Origin: Pseudomonas sihuiensis
GTDB taxonomy: Bacteria; Pseudomonadota; Gammaproteobacteria; Pseudomonadales; Pseudomonadaceae
Direction: 5' to 3'
NCBI RefSeq assembly: GCF_900106015.1
Contig: NZ_LT629797.1
Span: 4,402,001 to 4,466,000, forward strand
DNA length: 64,000 bases
In this document: piece by piece, positions 24,483 to 33,253 of the stretch
How positions within the stretch are numbered: the first letter of the stretch is position 1
How the letters are laid out: each line of letters opens with the position of its first letter
Notes under the pieces: generated by a model
Told to the model about the DNA's origin: nothing
Database searches by the model: none
Seen by the model: only the letters and a program-made list of their open reading frames with translations
Position numbers and translations under genes: made by a program

Positions 24483-25225
24483 ATGTCCTGATCGTCGATG
24501 ACGAACCCCTTGCCCGCGAGCGCCTGAGCCGCATGGTCGGTGAGCTCGAGGGTTACCGGGTCCTGGAGCCCGCCGCCAGCAATGGCGAGGAAGCCCTGAC
24601 CCTGATTGATAGCCTCAAGCCGGATGTGGTCCTGCTGGATATCCGCATGCCCGGCCTCGACGGCCTGCAGGTGGCTGCCAAATTGTGCGAGCGCGAAGCG
24701 CCGCCAGCGGTGATCTTTTGCACGGCGCATGATGAGTTCGCTCTGGAAGCCTTCCAGGTCAGTGCAGTGGGCTATCTGGTCAAACCGGTGCGCCCTGAGA
24801 GCCTGAGCGAAGCGCTGAAAAAGGCCGAGCGGCCCAATCGTGTGCAGTTGGCCGCCCTGACTCGTCCCGCAGCTGAGACTGGCGGTGGCCCGCGTACCCA
24901 TATCAGTGCCCGTACCCGCAAGGGCATCGAGCTGATTCCGCTGGATCACGTGGTCTACTTCATCGCTGACCACAAATACGTCACCCTGCGTCACGAGGGT
25001 GGTGAAGTCCTGCTGGATGAGCCGTTGAAGGCGCTGGAAGACGAGTTCGGTGATCGCTTCGTGCGCATCCATCGCAATGCGCTGGTGGCGCGCGAGCGTA
25101 TCGAGCGCCTGCAGCGCACCCCGCTCGGCCACTTTCAACTGTTCCTCAAAGGTCTGGACGGCGACTCGCTGGTGGTCAGCCGCCGTCATGTGGCCGGTGT
25201 ACGCAAACTGATGCAGTCTCTATAA
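24479..25225 (+). CDS. algR: Response regulator AlgR (LytTR type)
   Basis: A 248-residue regulator of alginate, type IV pilus, rhamnolipid and other virulence genes in P. aeruginosa. Seen: a receiver domain (1-120) with acidic pocket VDDEP and phosphoacceptor D54 in VLLDIRMPG, conserved K102-like lysine region YLVKPVRPE, and a C-terminal LytTR DNA-binding domain (about 140-245). The exact family length is kept. ATG 24479 is coupled to algZ by a 4-bp overlap. Being a LytTR protein, it binds direct repeats rather than palindromes. Confidence 0.97.
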   Translation: MNVLIVDDEPLARERLSRMVGELEGYRVLEPAASNGEEALTLIDSLKPDVVLLDIRMPGLDGLQVAAKLCEREAPPAVIFCTAHDEFALEAFQVSAVGYLVKPVRPESLSEALKKAERPNRVQLAALTRPAAETGGGPRTHISARTRKGIELIPLDHVVYFIADHKYVTLRHEGGEVLLDEPLKALEDEFGDRFVRIHRNALVARERIERLQRTPLGHFQLFLKGLDGDSLVVSRRHVAGVRKLMQSL

Positions 25226-25318
25226 GGGGGCGCCGGCTGCGGCCTATGGCCGCCTCCTTCCGCCGGCGTCGGGCGAGCCTGTTATGATTCGCGGCAATCG
25301 GTTTTCTGGAATTGCCTC

Positions 25319-26257
25319 ATGTCCCGCGAAATTCGCATCGCCACCCGTAAGAGCGCCTTGGCCCTGTGGCAGGCCGAACATGTCAAAGCCCGCCTGGAAC
25401 AGGCTCATCCCGGTCTGAAGGTCAGCCTGGTGCCCATGGTCAGCCGCGGCGACAAGCTGCTCGACGCGCCGCTGGCGAAGATCGGTGGCAAGGGCCTGTT
25501 CGTCAAGGAGCTGGAAACCGCACTGCTGGAAAACGAGGCCGACATTGCCGTGCACTCGATGAAGGACGTGCCGATGGACTTTCCCGAAGGGCTGGGCCTG
25601 TACTGCATTTGCGAGCGTGAAGACCCGCGCGACGCCTTCGTCTCCAACACCTACTCCAGCCTTGATGCATTGCCCGCCGGCAGCGTGGTCGGTACTTCCA
25701 GTCTGCGCCGTCAGGCTCAATTGTTGGCGCGCCGGCCTGACCTGAAAATCCAGTTCCTGCGCGGCAACGTCAATACCCGCCTGGCCAAGCTCGATGCCGG
25801 CGAGTACGACGCCATCATCCTCGCCGCAGCCGGCCTGATCCGCCTGGGGTTCGAGGATCGTATCCGCAGTTCGATCAGCGCCGAGGACAGCCTGCCGGCC
25901 GGCGGCCAGGGCGCCGTGGGCATCGAGTGCCGCAGTGCCGACAGCGACGTGCATGCCTTGCTGGCGCCGCTGCATCACCGTGACACCGCGCTACGTGTCA
26001 CCGCCGAGCGCGCGCTGAACAAGCACCTCAATGGCGGCTGCCAGGTCCCTATCGCCTGCTATGCCCTGCTCGAAGATGATCAGCTGTGGCTGCGCGGCCT
26101 GGTCGGCCAACCTGACGGCGGCCTGTTGCTGCGCGCCGAAGATCGCGCCGCCAGTAGCGATGCCGAGGCTCTGGGGGTGCGTGTCGCCGAGGCGCTGCTG
26201 GCGCAGGGGGCCGATGCCATTCTCCAGGCCGTCTATGGTGAGGCCGGTCACCCTTGA
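25319..26257 (+). CDS. hemC: Hydroxymethylbilane synthase (porphobilinogen deaminase)
   Basis: A 312-residue cytosolic enzyme that joins four porphobilinogens into hydroxymethylbilane. Seen: [16 protein letters not shown] at the start, [13 protein letters not shown] with the catalytic aspartate nearby, [13 protein letters not shown] and C241 in [11 protein letters not shown], which carries the dipyrromethane cofactor. Length is normal. It begins the heme operon hemC-hemD-hemX-hemY, 93 bases after algR; hemC stop and hemD start overlap (TTGA). Confidence 0.97.
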   Translation: MSREIRIATRKSALALWQAEHVKARLEQAHPGLKVSLVPMVSRGDKLLDAPLAKIGGKGLFVKELETALLENEADIAVHSMKDVPMDFPEGLGLYCICEREDPRDAFVSNTYSSLDALPAGSVVGTSSLRRQAQLLARRPDLKIQFLRGNVNTRLAKLDAGEYDAIILAAAGLIRLGFEDRIRSSISAEDSLPAGGQGAVGIECRSADSDVHALLAPLHHRDTALRVTAERALNKHLNGGCQVPIACYALLEDDQLWLRGLVGQPDGGLLLRAEDRAASSDAEALGVRVAEALLAQGADAILQAVYGEAGHP

Positions 26258-27021
26258 GCGTTTGGCGCCTGTTGCTGACGCGTCCTGCCGAGGATTGTGC
26301 GGCGCTGGCGCAGACCCTGGCTGCGCAGGGTGTCGTCAGCCACTGCATGCCGCTGCTGGCCATCGAGGCACTGGACGAGACACCCGAGCAGCGCAGCGCC
26401 TTTGCCGATTTGCAGCGTTACTGCGCGGTGATCGTGGTCAGCAAGCCGGCAGCCCGAATTGGCCTGCAGCTCTTGGCGCAGCATGGGGCGCCGACGCCTG
26501 ATCTGCCCTGGTTCAGTGTCGGCGCGGCTACCGCTGCGGTACTCGCCGAGCAAGGCTTGGGCGTACATTTTCCCGACTTGGGCGATGACAGCGAGGCGTT
26601 GCTCGCTCTGCCTGCACTGCAGCAGGCCATCGCGGCACCTGCACCGCGCGTGCTGATCCTGCGTGGCGAAGGTGGCCGAGAATTCCTCGCCGAGCGCTTG
26701 CGCAGCCAAGGTGTGAGCGTCGACTATCTGCCACTGTATCGCCGTGTGCTGCCGCAGTACGCGCCGGGCGAGCTGAGCCGACAAGTGCAAGCGGAACGCC
26801 TGAATGGCTTGGTTGTCAGCAGTGGGCAGGGTTTCGAACATCTGCTGCAGCTAGCCGGCGATGACTGGCCGGCGTTGGCTCGGCTACCCTTGTTCGTACC
26901 CAGCCCGCGCGTCGCCGAACAGGCCCGCGCTGCGGGTGCCCAGATCGTTGTGGACTGTCGCGGCGCCAGTGCCGCGGCCTTGCAGGCAGCTTTGGAGCAG
27001 TTTCCGGCTGCCGCCCTCTAA
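26254..27021 (+). CDS. hemD: Uroporphyrinogen-III synthase
   Basis: A 255-residue cytosolic enzyme that cyclises hydroxymethylbilane with inversion of ring D. HemD sequences are divergent; here the typical two-domain pattern is visible: [52 protein letters not shown] and a final [37 protein letters not shown]. The start is TTG 26254, four bases overlapping the hemC stop; no ATG in frame lies nearby. The TTG start suggests low, coupled translation. Confidence 0.93.
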   Translation: MSVWRLLLTRPAEDCAALAQTLAAQGVVSHCMPLLAIEALDETPEQRSAFADLQRYCAVIVVSKPAARIGLQLLAQHGAPTPDLPWFSVGAATAAVLAEQGLGVHFPDLGDDSEALLALPALQQAIAAPAPRVLILRGEGGREFLAERLRSQGVSVDYLPLYRRVLPQYAPGELSRQVQAERLNGLVVSSGQGFEHLLQLAGDDWPALARLPLFVPSPRVAEQARAAGAQIVVDCRGASAAALQAALEQFPAAAL

Positions 27022-27033
27022 AAGGACGGATAC

Positions 27034-28167
27034 GTGAGCGAAGCATCCACCCCGAACACGCCAGAAGAAAAACCGGCCAGCGAAGCCGTGAAATCCACAC
27101 CTGCACCGCCACCGGTGAAGGCACCACGCAGTGGCGCTGGCAGCGGCCTTGCCGCATTCGCCTTGCTGATTGGCCTGGCTGGCGCCGGTGCTGGCGGTTG
27201 GAGCCTCTGGCAACTGCATGAAATGCAGGGCAGGGACCAGCAGCAGGCCGAAGACCTGCAAAGCACCCGCGACGACAGTGCCAAGCAAGTGTCTGACTTG
27301 TCCCGGCAACTGGATAAGCGTCTCTCCGAGTTACCCAGTGCCAGCGAGCTGGACGAGCGCCGTCGCCTGCTGGCCAATCTGCAGAGCGATCAGCAGCGCC
27401 TGAGTCAGCGCCTGGAAAGCGTGCTCGATGGTAGCCGCCAGGATTGGCGCCTGGACGAGGCCGAACACCTGCTGCGCTTGGCCACCTTGAGATTGTCTGC
27501 GCTGCAGGACGTCGCCAGTGCCGAGGCACTGGTGGCGGCTGCCGATGACATTCTTCGCGAACAGGACGACCCTGCCGCCTTTGCTGCCCGCGAGCAGCTC
27601 AGCCGTAGTCTCGAAGCCCTGCGCACCACCGAGCGCCCGGATCGCGTCGGCCTGTTCCTGCAGCTGGGCGCCTTGCGTGAGCAGGCCGCTACCCTCAATC
27701 CACTGGCGCCGACCTTCGAAGGGCAGGGTGACGTGCTCTCCGACCTGGCAGCCGAAGGCGACGGCAGTGCCTGGTGGAGCGAGTGGGCGAAGAAGCTTTC
27801 GGAGTACTTCCGTATCGAGTTCGACGCCGATCGCAACGTGCGTCCGCTGCTGTCCGGGCAAAGCCTGTCGCAGGTGCGCCTGAGCCTTTCGCTGGCGCTG
27901 GAACAGGCGCAATGGGCCGCGCTGCATGGTCAGACCGGTGTGTACAAGCAGTCGCTGAAACAGGCCGAGGAAATCCTCGATGCCCACTTCAACCTGGACA
28001 ACCCGGACAGTCGTGCCCTGCGCCAGCGCTTCGGCGAGCTGGCCGATGCCAGCATCGAGGTCAAGGTGCCGGACCTGAGCGACTCGCTCGATGCGCTGCA
28101 GGCCTACCTGCAACGTAAACAGGCGCAACGTCGGCAGGGGGCCGCGGCGGCCGAGGAGGCGCAATGA
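27034..28167 (+). CDS. hemX: HemX-like membrane protein
   Basis: A 377-residue protein often labelled uroporphyrinogen-III C-methyltransferase, but it lacks the tetrapyrrole methylase fold, so that label is misleading. Seen: a proline/alanine/lysine-rich cytosolic tail (1-35), one membrane segment (about 37-60, SGLAAFALLIGLAGAGAGGWSLW), then a periplasmic coiled coil (about 65-130) and a helical C-terminal region. It probably acts as an assembly or scaffold factor in heme synthesis; no enzyme activity is evident. The start is GTG 27034, 12 bases after hemD. It overlaps hemY by 4 bp. Confidence 0.92.
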   Translation: MSEASTPNTPEEKPASEAVKSTPAPPPVKAPRSGAGSGLAAFALLIGLAGAGAGGWSLWQLHEMQGRDQQQAEDLQSTRDDSAKQVSDLSRQLDKRLSELPSASELDERRRLLANLQSDQQRLSQRLESVLDGSRQDWRLDEAEHLLRLATLRLSALQDVASAEALVAAADDILREQDDPAAFAAREQLSRSLEALRTTERPDRVGLFLQLGALREQAATLNPLAPTFEGQGDVLSDLAAEGDGSAWWSEWAKKLSEYFRIEFDADRNVRPLLSGQSLSQVRLSLSLALEQAQWAALHGQTGVYKQSLKQAEEILDAHFNLDNPDSRALRQRFGELADASIEVKVPDLSDSLDALQAYLQRKQAQRRQGAAAAEEAQ

Positions 28168-29411
28168 GACGCCTGATCTGGCTCCTGTTATTGCTGGCCA
28201 TCGCCGCCGGGCTGTATCTGCTCAGTCTGGCCATCGAGGCTGATCGCGGTTATGTGCTGTTCGCCTACCAGGGCTTTCGCTATCAGTCCGGCCTGTGGGC
28301 ATTCCTTGGCCTGCTGGTGGTCGTGGTGGTGCTGTACTACCTGGTCAAGTGGACACTGCGTTTGTTGCTCAGCTCGACACGGCTGGCCAACCCCTGGTCG
28401 CGTCTGCATCGCAACCGCCGTGTGCGCCTGGCTTCCGAGCAGGGCATGCTCGACCTGGCCGAAGGTCGCTGGGCGCGTGCCCAGCGTCAACTGACCCGTG
28501 CCGCCGAAGCCGACAGTCAGCCATTGATGTATTACCTCGGCGCTGCTCGTGCCGCTAGCAAGCTTGGCGATCACGAGCAGAGCGACGCATTGCTCGAACG
28601 CGCACTGAACAAGCAACCCCAGGCCGAACTGGCGATTGCCCTGACTCACGCCGAGCTGCAGCGTAACCGCGGCGACAGCGACGCGGCACTGGAAACCCTG
28701 CAGGCCATGCGTGAACGCCACCCAGGCCATCACCTGGTGCTGCGACAATTGCAGCGTCTGTATCTGCAGCGCCAGGACTGGTCGGCACTGCTTGGCTTGC
28801 TGCCCGAGTTGCGCAAGGAAAAGGCGCTGCCCGCCGCAGAACTCGACGAGCTGGAGCGCGAAACCTGGCGTGGTCGCCTGGCCGATGCCGGACTGGCTGG
28901 CCAGGGCCATGGCGAAACTGCACTTCAGCCGCTGACGCAAGCCTGGCAGCAGCTTTCCGCGCCACTGCGTCAGGAGCCTGAGCTGATCGCCACCTATGTC
29001 GAGCAACTGCGTCGACTGGGCGCGCAGGAAGAAGCCGAGGAAGTGCTGCGCAGCGCGCTCAAACGTGGTTACGACAGCCGTCTGGCGCGCTTCTACGGTG
29101 TGCTGCGTGGCGCCGACCCGGCGCGTCAGCTGCAAACGGCCGAACTCTGGCTCAAGCAGCATCCGCAGGATCCTGCCCTGTTGTTGACCCTGGGCCGTCT
29201 GAGCCTGCAGAACCAGTTGTGGGGCAAGGCGCGAGACTATTTCGAGACCAGTCTGAAGCTCGAGCGCCACCCGGAAACCTGCGCCGAGCTGGCGCGTCTG
29301 CTGGCGCAATTGGGCGAGTTGGAACGCAGCAATCAGCTGTTGCTGGAGAGCCTCGGCCTGTTGCATCAGGGCTTGCCACCGCTGCCGCAACCGCAGGGCG
29401 TGACAGCCTGA
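28164..29411 (+). CDS. hemY: HemY, TPR membrane protein of heme synthesis
   Basis: A 415-residue membrane protein with two N-terminal helices (about 3-23 and 40-62) and TPR-like repeats from about 95 to 400. The E. coli homologue HemY is thought to support the late porphyrin pathway; it is not the HemY protoporphyrinogen oxidase of Bacillus. Seen: the conserved segment EQGMLDLAEGRWARAQRQLTRAA. The gene ends the hemCDXY operon; a short stem-loop (29496-29515) follows 85 bases later. Confidence 0.93.
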   Translation: MRRLIWLLLLLAIAAGLYLLSLAIEADRGYVLFAYQGFRYQSGLWAFLGLLVVVVVLYYLVKWTLRLLLSSTRLANPWSRLHRNRRVRLASEQGMLDLAEGRWARAQRQLTRAAEADSQPLMYYLGAARAASKLGDHEQSDALLERALNKQPQAELAIALTHAELQRNRGDSDAALETLQAMRERHPGHHLVLRQLQRLYLQRQDWSALLGLLPELRKEKALPAAELDELERETWRGRLADAGLAGQGHGETALQPLTQAWQQLSAPLRQEPELIATYVEQLRRLGAQEEAEEVLRSALKRGYDSRLARFYGVLRGADPARQLQTAELWLKQHPQDPALLLTLGRLSLQNQLWGKARDYFETSLKLERHPETCAELARLLAQLGELERSNQLLLESLGLLHQGLPPLPQPQGVTA

Positions 29412-29495
29412 ATGGATGCGGCTGATTGCCGCAGCGCACTCGCCGTACGGACGGAGGGGCATTCGGGCATGATGAACAGCCTGCTCTGAGTCATG

Positions 29496-29515
29496 GGGCG
29501 CCTTGAAAGGCGCCC
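29496..29515 (+). terminator. Stem-loop after hemCDXY
   Basis: GGGCGCCTT and AAGGCGCCC pair closely with a minimal loop, ahead of dsbB. Only a short pyrimidine stretch follows (TCGCTTTCC), so it is a weak or rho-assisted terminator at best. Confidence 0.5.
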
Positions 29516-29562
29516 TCGCTTTCCTCTACCGTACTGCCCTCGATTTCCCTCCCGGAGCCACC

Positions 29563-30054
29563 ATGCACTTGGCCAGCCCGCGTCCTCTGTTTTTCCTGGC
29601 ATTCATCGGCTGCGTACTGCTGATGGCGGCTGCGTTGTACCTGGAACATGTCGTCGGCCTGGAACCCTGTCCGATGTGCGTGCTGCAGCGAATCTGCGTG
29701 ATTCTGTTCGGCGTGGTCTGCCTGATCGCTGCGATCCATGGGCCGGGGAGTCTCGGTCGTCGCATCTACGCGGTGCTGGCACTGCTGTTCGCCGGCGCTG
29801 GCGCCGCTACCGCTGGCCGGCAGATCTGGCTGCAGAGCGTACCGGCCGATCAGCTCGAAGCCTGTCTGCCCAGCCTCGAGTTCATGATGGAAGCCCTGCC
29901 GATGCAGGACATCGTGCGCCTGGTGTTCCAGGGGAGCGCTGACTGTGCCGAGGTGAAGTGGACGCTGTTTGGCATGAGCATCCCCGAGTGGAGCCTGCTC
30001 GGTTTCATCGGCATGCTCGGTTTCTGCCTGTTCCAGCTGCTGCGTCGCAATTGA
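29563..30054 (+). CDS. dsbB: Disulfide bond formation protein B (DsbB/DsbH)
   Basis: A 163-residue inner-membrane quinone oxidoreductase that reoxidises DsbA. Seen: four membrane helices, the first cysteine pair C36-x-x-C39 in EPCPMCVLQ, and the second pair C101 (LEACLPSLE) and C128 (SADCAEVKW) in the periplasmic loop. The ATG at 29563 has GGAG upstream; an in-frame ATG at 29503 would start inside the preceding hairpin and is rejected. In P. aeruginosa this locus is dsbH, between hemY and algQ, matching the order here. Confidence 0.93.
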   Translation: MHLASPRPLFFLAFIGCVLLMAAALYLEHVVGLEPCPMCVLQRICVILFGVVCLIAAIHGPGSLGRRIYAVLALLFAGAGAATAGRQIWLQSVPADQLEACLPSLEFMMEALPMQDIVRLVFQGSADCAEVKWTLFGMSIPEWSLLGFIGMLGFCLFQLLRRN

Positions 30055-30068
30055 GAATGCGAATTGCA

Positions 30069-30093
30069 CGAAGCCACGCGGGTCGTGGCTTCG
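30069..30093 (+). terminator. Perfect stem-loop downstream of dsbB
   Basis: CGAAGCCACG and CGTGGCTTCG form a perfect 10-bp stem around CGGGT, 15 bases past the dsbB stop. It is followed by AGATTAAACG rather than a T-run. It is probably a transcript 3' end structure. The remaining part of the 236-base gap to rsd holds TTGACA at 30224 and TATAAC at 30253, but their spacing is too long for a normal promoter. Confidence 0.5.
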
Positions 30094-30290
30094 AGATTAA
30101 ACGCTCGTATGAAACTTTCTCACGGCGATGCCTTGATGGTGGGTGCCCACGAGCATAATCTGGCTCGCACGCACCGCCGGAAAAATGCCATTTTGCGGTT
30201 GCCTTCCCAAGGCCAAGCACCGATTGACAGAAAAACGTCTCGGGAGCGGACGTATAACAGGCATTATCGATAAGGGAAGCGAGGTTCATC

Positions 30291-30764
30291 ATGCTTGAGA
30301 GTTGTCAGAATGCACAGGAACGTTGGGGTGGGGTTCACCAGCTGATCGATCGCTGGCTGGGTGAACGCCGCGAACTTGTGCTGGCTTACACCGCCCTCAC
30401 CAAGGCGCCGCAGGCGCCAGCCATCAACTGTGAGTCTCTGCAGGGTTTCTGCGAGTTGCTGGTGGACTACGTGTCTGCTGGTCACTTCGAGGTCTACGAG
30501 CAGCTGACCAACGAGGCCAAGGCCTTCAACGACCAGCGTGGTCTGGAGCTGGCCAAGCAGATCTACCCGCGTATCGAAGCCATTACGGCGGTCGCGCTGG
30601 CGTTCAATGACCACTGCGACAATGGCGATTGTCGCGACAGCACGTCGCTGGTGGCAGAGCTCAATCATCTGGGGCAGTTGCTGCACGAGCGTTTCGAGCT
30701 GGAAGACTGCCTGATCGAAGTACTGCACAACGCTCATCAGGAACTGGCCGCCGAAGCGCTCTGA
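30291..30764 (+). CDS. algQ: Anti-sigma-70 factor Rsd / alginate regulator AlgQ
   Basis: A 157-residue cytosolic helical protein. Rsd binds region 4 of sigma-70 and frees core polymerase for alternative sigma factors; in P. aeruginosa the homologue AlgQ promotes alginate and siderophore gene expression. Seen: the conserved start [43 protein letters not shown] and [21 protein letters not shown]. The length is normal. It is a single gene flanked by a hairpin upstream and a mosaic repeat downstream. Confidence 0.94.
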   Translation: MLESCQNAQERWGGVHQLIDRWLGERRELVLAYTALTKAPQAPAINCESLQGFCELLVDYVSAGHFEVYEQLTNEAKAFNDQRGLELAKQIYPRIEAITAVALAFNDHCDNGDCRDSTSLVAELNHLGQLLHERFELEDCLIEVLHNAHQELAAEAL

Positions 30765-30842
30765 GCCCGTGCTGGCAATGGTCCGGAGTACTCCGGGCCG
30801 TGAGGCTGACGCCAGTCAGTTAAGCGTCGGCGCATCAAGTTT

Positions 30843-30926
30843 GTAGGAGCGGCGCCTCGCCGCGAATCAGGACGGTGCGCACTTGAACGCACTTGAAAAG
30901 CTTCGCCCCGGGGTGGGGCTCCTACG
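30843..30926. repeat. Mosaic REP-like element with 10-bp tandem repeat
   Basis: The left arm reads GTAGGAGCGGCGCCTCGCC and GCGAA; the right arm ends GTGGGGCTCCTAC (30901-30926). The outer GTAGGAGC/GCTCCTAC halves pair, but the inner parts come from two different cores. Between them CGCACTTGAA occurs twice in tandem (30878-30897). It lies between algQ and the convergent FKBP gene. Confidence 0.65.
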
Positions 30927-30971
30927 CAAGGCCGCTCTGATCGGATCGGCATCAGGCCGGCAGGCTAGCCT

Positions 30972-31619
30972 TCAGTCGGCTACGTCGAGCAGGCGTAGAT
31001 CGAACACCAGTGGCGCATAGGGCGGTATCAAGTCGCCCGCACCTTCCTCCCCGTAAGCCTGATCCGATGGAATCACCAGGCGCCAGTGAGCGCCTTTCGG
31101 CATTTGCAGCAGTGCGCTGCGCCAGCCGCCGATCAGGCTGTCCAGGCGAAACCACTGCGGTGTGCTGCTCTCGTCGAAGACGCTGCCGTCCGCCAGTTCG
31201 CCGCGGTAGCTCACCTGTACTCGGCTGCGAGCGGTGGGCATGGGACCGCTGCCAGGGCTGAGCTCGGTCACCAGTACGCCGTTGGCCAGCGCCCGTACGT
31301 CAGGGCGGCGACGTTGCTCGGCGAGAAAACGCTGCTCGGCCTCGATAGCTTTGCTCTGGCGCTGTGGCGAGGCTTCGATACGCGCTTCGTGCTCATCGAG
31401 CAGTTGCTCGATCCGGCTGGCGTCGAGGCGCAGGGGCTTGCCCTCGTAGGCCTGGCGCAAGCCTTCGAGCAACTCGCTCAGCGGCAGGTCTGGCACCTCG
31501 TCGTGCAGGCGCTCGCCAAGACGCACGCCGAGGCTGTAGGCCAGATCCTGCTGGTGCTGGTCAGCCTGTACGCCCAGGCTGCAGCAGATAGCGAGGGCGG
31601 CTAGTACGGCGCGGCTCAT
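30972..31619 (-). CDS. FKBP-type peptidyl-prolyl cis-trans isomerase, periplasmic
   Basis: A 215-residue exported isomerase of the Mip/FkpA type. Seen: signal peptide MSRAVLAALAICCSLGVQA, an FKBP_N dimerisation region with LAYSLGVRLGERL and a long helix, then the FKBP_C domain (about 115-213) with VQVSYRGELADGSVFDESS, IGGWRSALLQMPKGAHWRLVIPSDQAYGEEG and IPPYAPLVFDLRLLDV. It assists folding in the periplasm; specific clients are unknown. GGGAGAC precedes ATG 31619. Divergent from algP. Confidence 0.92.
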   Translation of the reverse strand: MSRAVLAALAICCSLGVQADQHQQDLAYSLGVRLGERLHDEVPDLPLSELLEGLRQAYEGKPLRLDASRIEQLLDEHEARIEASPQRQSKAIEAEQRFLAEQRRRPDVRALANGVLVTELSPGSGPMPTARSRVQVSYRGELADGSVFDESSTPQWFRLDSLIGGWRSALLQMPKGAHWRLVIPSDQAYGEEGAGDLIPPYAPLVFDLRLLDVAD

Positions 31620-31812
31620 TACGGTGTCTCCCGATCAAGATGCTTAGGGGCTGTTGAGATTACGCGGCGCCGTGGCGTGCGCTGAAACGGCAAAAGGCTT
31701 CGGCGATTATGCCAGCGCGGTTCGGCATCTGCTCGGCTCGCCAAAAGGCCTATGGCGAGGCCTTGCGGCTGCGTCTAGTATGGGCGCGTTCACATCCGCC
31801 TGGAGGCGCGCC

Positions 31813-32775
31813 ATGTCGGCCAAGAAGAAGTCCATCACTACCCCGTTGCACCTGCTGCACCAACTGTCTGCCAGCCTGCTCGAACACCTGGAAAATGCCT
31901 GCTCGCAAGCGCTGATCGACGCCGAGAAACTGCTCGCGAAGCTGGAGAAGCAGCGCGGCAAGGCGCAGGAAAAACTGCACAAGGCTCGCAGCAAGCTGCA
32001 AGACGCTGCTGTTGCCGGCAAGGCCAAGGCGCAAGCCAAAGCCAAGGACGCAGTCGCCGAGCTGGAGGAGCTGCTCGACTCGCTCAAGGCCAGCCAGAGC
32101 GAAACCCGCACCTACATCGCCCAGCTCAAGCGTGATGCCCAGGAAAGCCTGAAGCTGGCACAGGGCGTAGGCAACGTGAAGGAAGCCGCTGGTAAGGCGC
32201 TGGATGTACGTGAGGCCAAAGCCGCTGCTCCGGCCGCCAAGCCGACCAGCAAGCCGGTCGCGGCGAAGAAGCCTGCTGCTGCGAAGACGCCCGTGAAGAA
32301 GGCCCCGGCCAAACCGGCTGCTGCCAAACCGGCGAGCAAACCCGTCGCCAAGCCAGTAGCGAAACCGGCGGCAGCCAGCAAACCTGCGGCTAAGCCAGCT
32401 GCCAGCAAGGCTGTTGCGGCAAAACCCGCTGCGCCGAAAGCTGCCGCCAAGCCCGCTGCAGCCAAGCCAGCCGCCAAACCGGCAGCCAAGCCTGCTGCAG
32501 CAAAAGCACCGGCCAAGCCCGCAGCAGCCAGTAAACCGGTCGCCAAACCCGCTGCTAAGCCGGCTGCCAAGGCCACGCCTGCAAAACCCGCGAGCAAACC
32601 GGTCAGCAAGCCGGCTGCGGTGAAGAAACCAGCCGCTGCCAAGGCGCCGGCGAAGAAGGCTCCGGCCAAGCCAGCAGTTGCCAAGGCAGTTGCCGCACCA
32701 GTTGCTGCGGCAGCCCCTGCTGCTCCTGCGGCCACCAATGGGGCCACCGCCCCGGGTACTCCGAGCGCTTCCTAA
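31813..32775 (+). CDS. algP: AlgP, lysine/alanine/proline-repeat histone-like regulator
   Basis: A 320-residue basic protein. AlgP (AlgR3) of P. aeruginosa is a histone-H1-like protein involved in alginate regulation. Seen: an N-terminal helical domain (1-125) with coiled-coil potential, then from about 135 to 305 a low-complexity tail built of KPAA, KPAAAK, SKPVAKP and AAKP units. The open frame runs upstream to 31654, but ATG 31813 (TGGAGG before it) starts with the family N-terminus MSAKKKSITTPLHLLHQL. Its TAA stop overlaps the TAG stop of the convergent TIGR02444 gene on CTAA (32772-32775). Confidence 0.95.
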   Translation: MSAKKKSITTPLHLLHQLSASLLEHLENACSQALIDAEKLLAKLEKQRGKAQEKLHKARSKLQDAAVAGKAKAQAKAKDAVAELEELLDSLKASQSETRTYIAQLKRDAQESLKLAQGVGNVKEAAGKALDVREAKAAAPAAKPTSKPVAAKKPAAAKTPVKKAPAKPAAAKPASKPVAKPVAKPAAASKPAAKPAASKAVAAKPAAPKAAAKPAAAKPAAKPAAKPAAAKAPAKPAAASKPVAKPAAKPAAKATPAKPASKPVSKPAAVKKPAAAKAPAKKAPAKPAVAKAVAAPVAAAAPAAPAATNGATAPGTPSAS

Positions 32776-33215
32776 GGGTGATCAACGGCGCCGCGTAGCA
32801 CCTGCAGCGCGGCGCTGTCCCCTCCGGCCAGGCGAATCAGCCAATCGTCTCCGCCTGCCTCGTTTGGCCAGTTCTCGGCCAGCGCCTGCAAACGATCGAG
32901 CAATACCCGCTCGGCCTGCAGTTCCAGCTTCTTGACCTGCTCACGTAAGGCTGCGAGTTCCGCATCCTGGCTAGCGTTCGCGCGCCAGTCCTGGCGTACC
33001 TGACGCAAGGGCGCGATCACCTCGCGTTGCCAAAGGGCAGCCGCTTGCTGCAGTGCTTGCAGGCGCTCATCCAGGCAGCGCACACCGCGCCGCTGCAACC
33101 AGGCACCGGTCAGCAGCAGGCATACGTCACTGCCTGTTTCCTGCAACTCCAGGCAGGCCTGTTCCACGCCTGCTCTGGCGTAGAGTTTGAGGGCGAAATT
33201 CCACAGATCCTGCAC
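32772..33215 (-). CDS. TIGR02444 family protein
   Basis: A 147-residue cytosolic helical protein of the TIGR02444 family, found beside algP in Pseudomonas. Seen: the conserved start MQDLWNFALKLYARAGVEQACLELQ, LLLTGAWL with a hydrophobic patch and a C-terminal helical half. No function is known. It is divergent from the ABC-F gene; only 38 bases separate the two starts, so their promoters must overlap each other's leader. Confidence 0.85.
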   Translation of the reverse strand: MQDLWNFALKLYARAGVEQACLELQETGSDVCLLLTGAWLQRRGVRCLDERLQALQQAAALWQREVIAPLRQVRQDWRANASQDAELAALREQVKKLELQAERVLLDRLQALAENWPNEAGGDDWLIRLAGGDSAALQVLRGAVDHP

Positions 33216-33253
33216 GCGGCCTCCGGGGCGATTTGGTAGACTCCGCCGCCATT

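Noticed and set aside
30224..30258. TTGACA and TATAAC upstream of rsd as a sigma-70 promoter
   Set aside because: The spacing is 23 bases, outside the 16-19 range.
32206..32730. Short repeated units that could be mistaken for a CRISPR array or minisatellite
   Set aside because: They encode the KPAA-type repeats of AlgP in one continuous reading frame.
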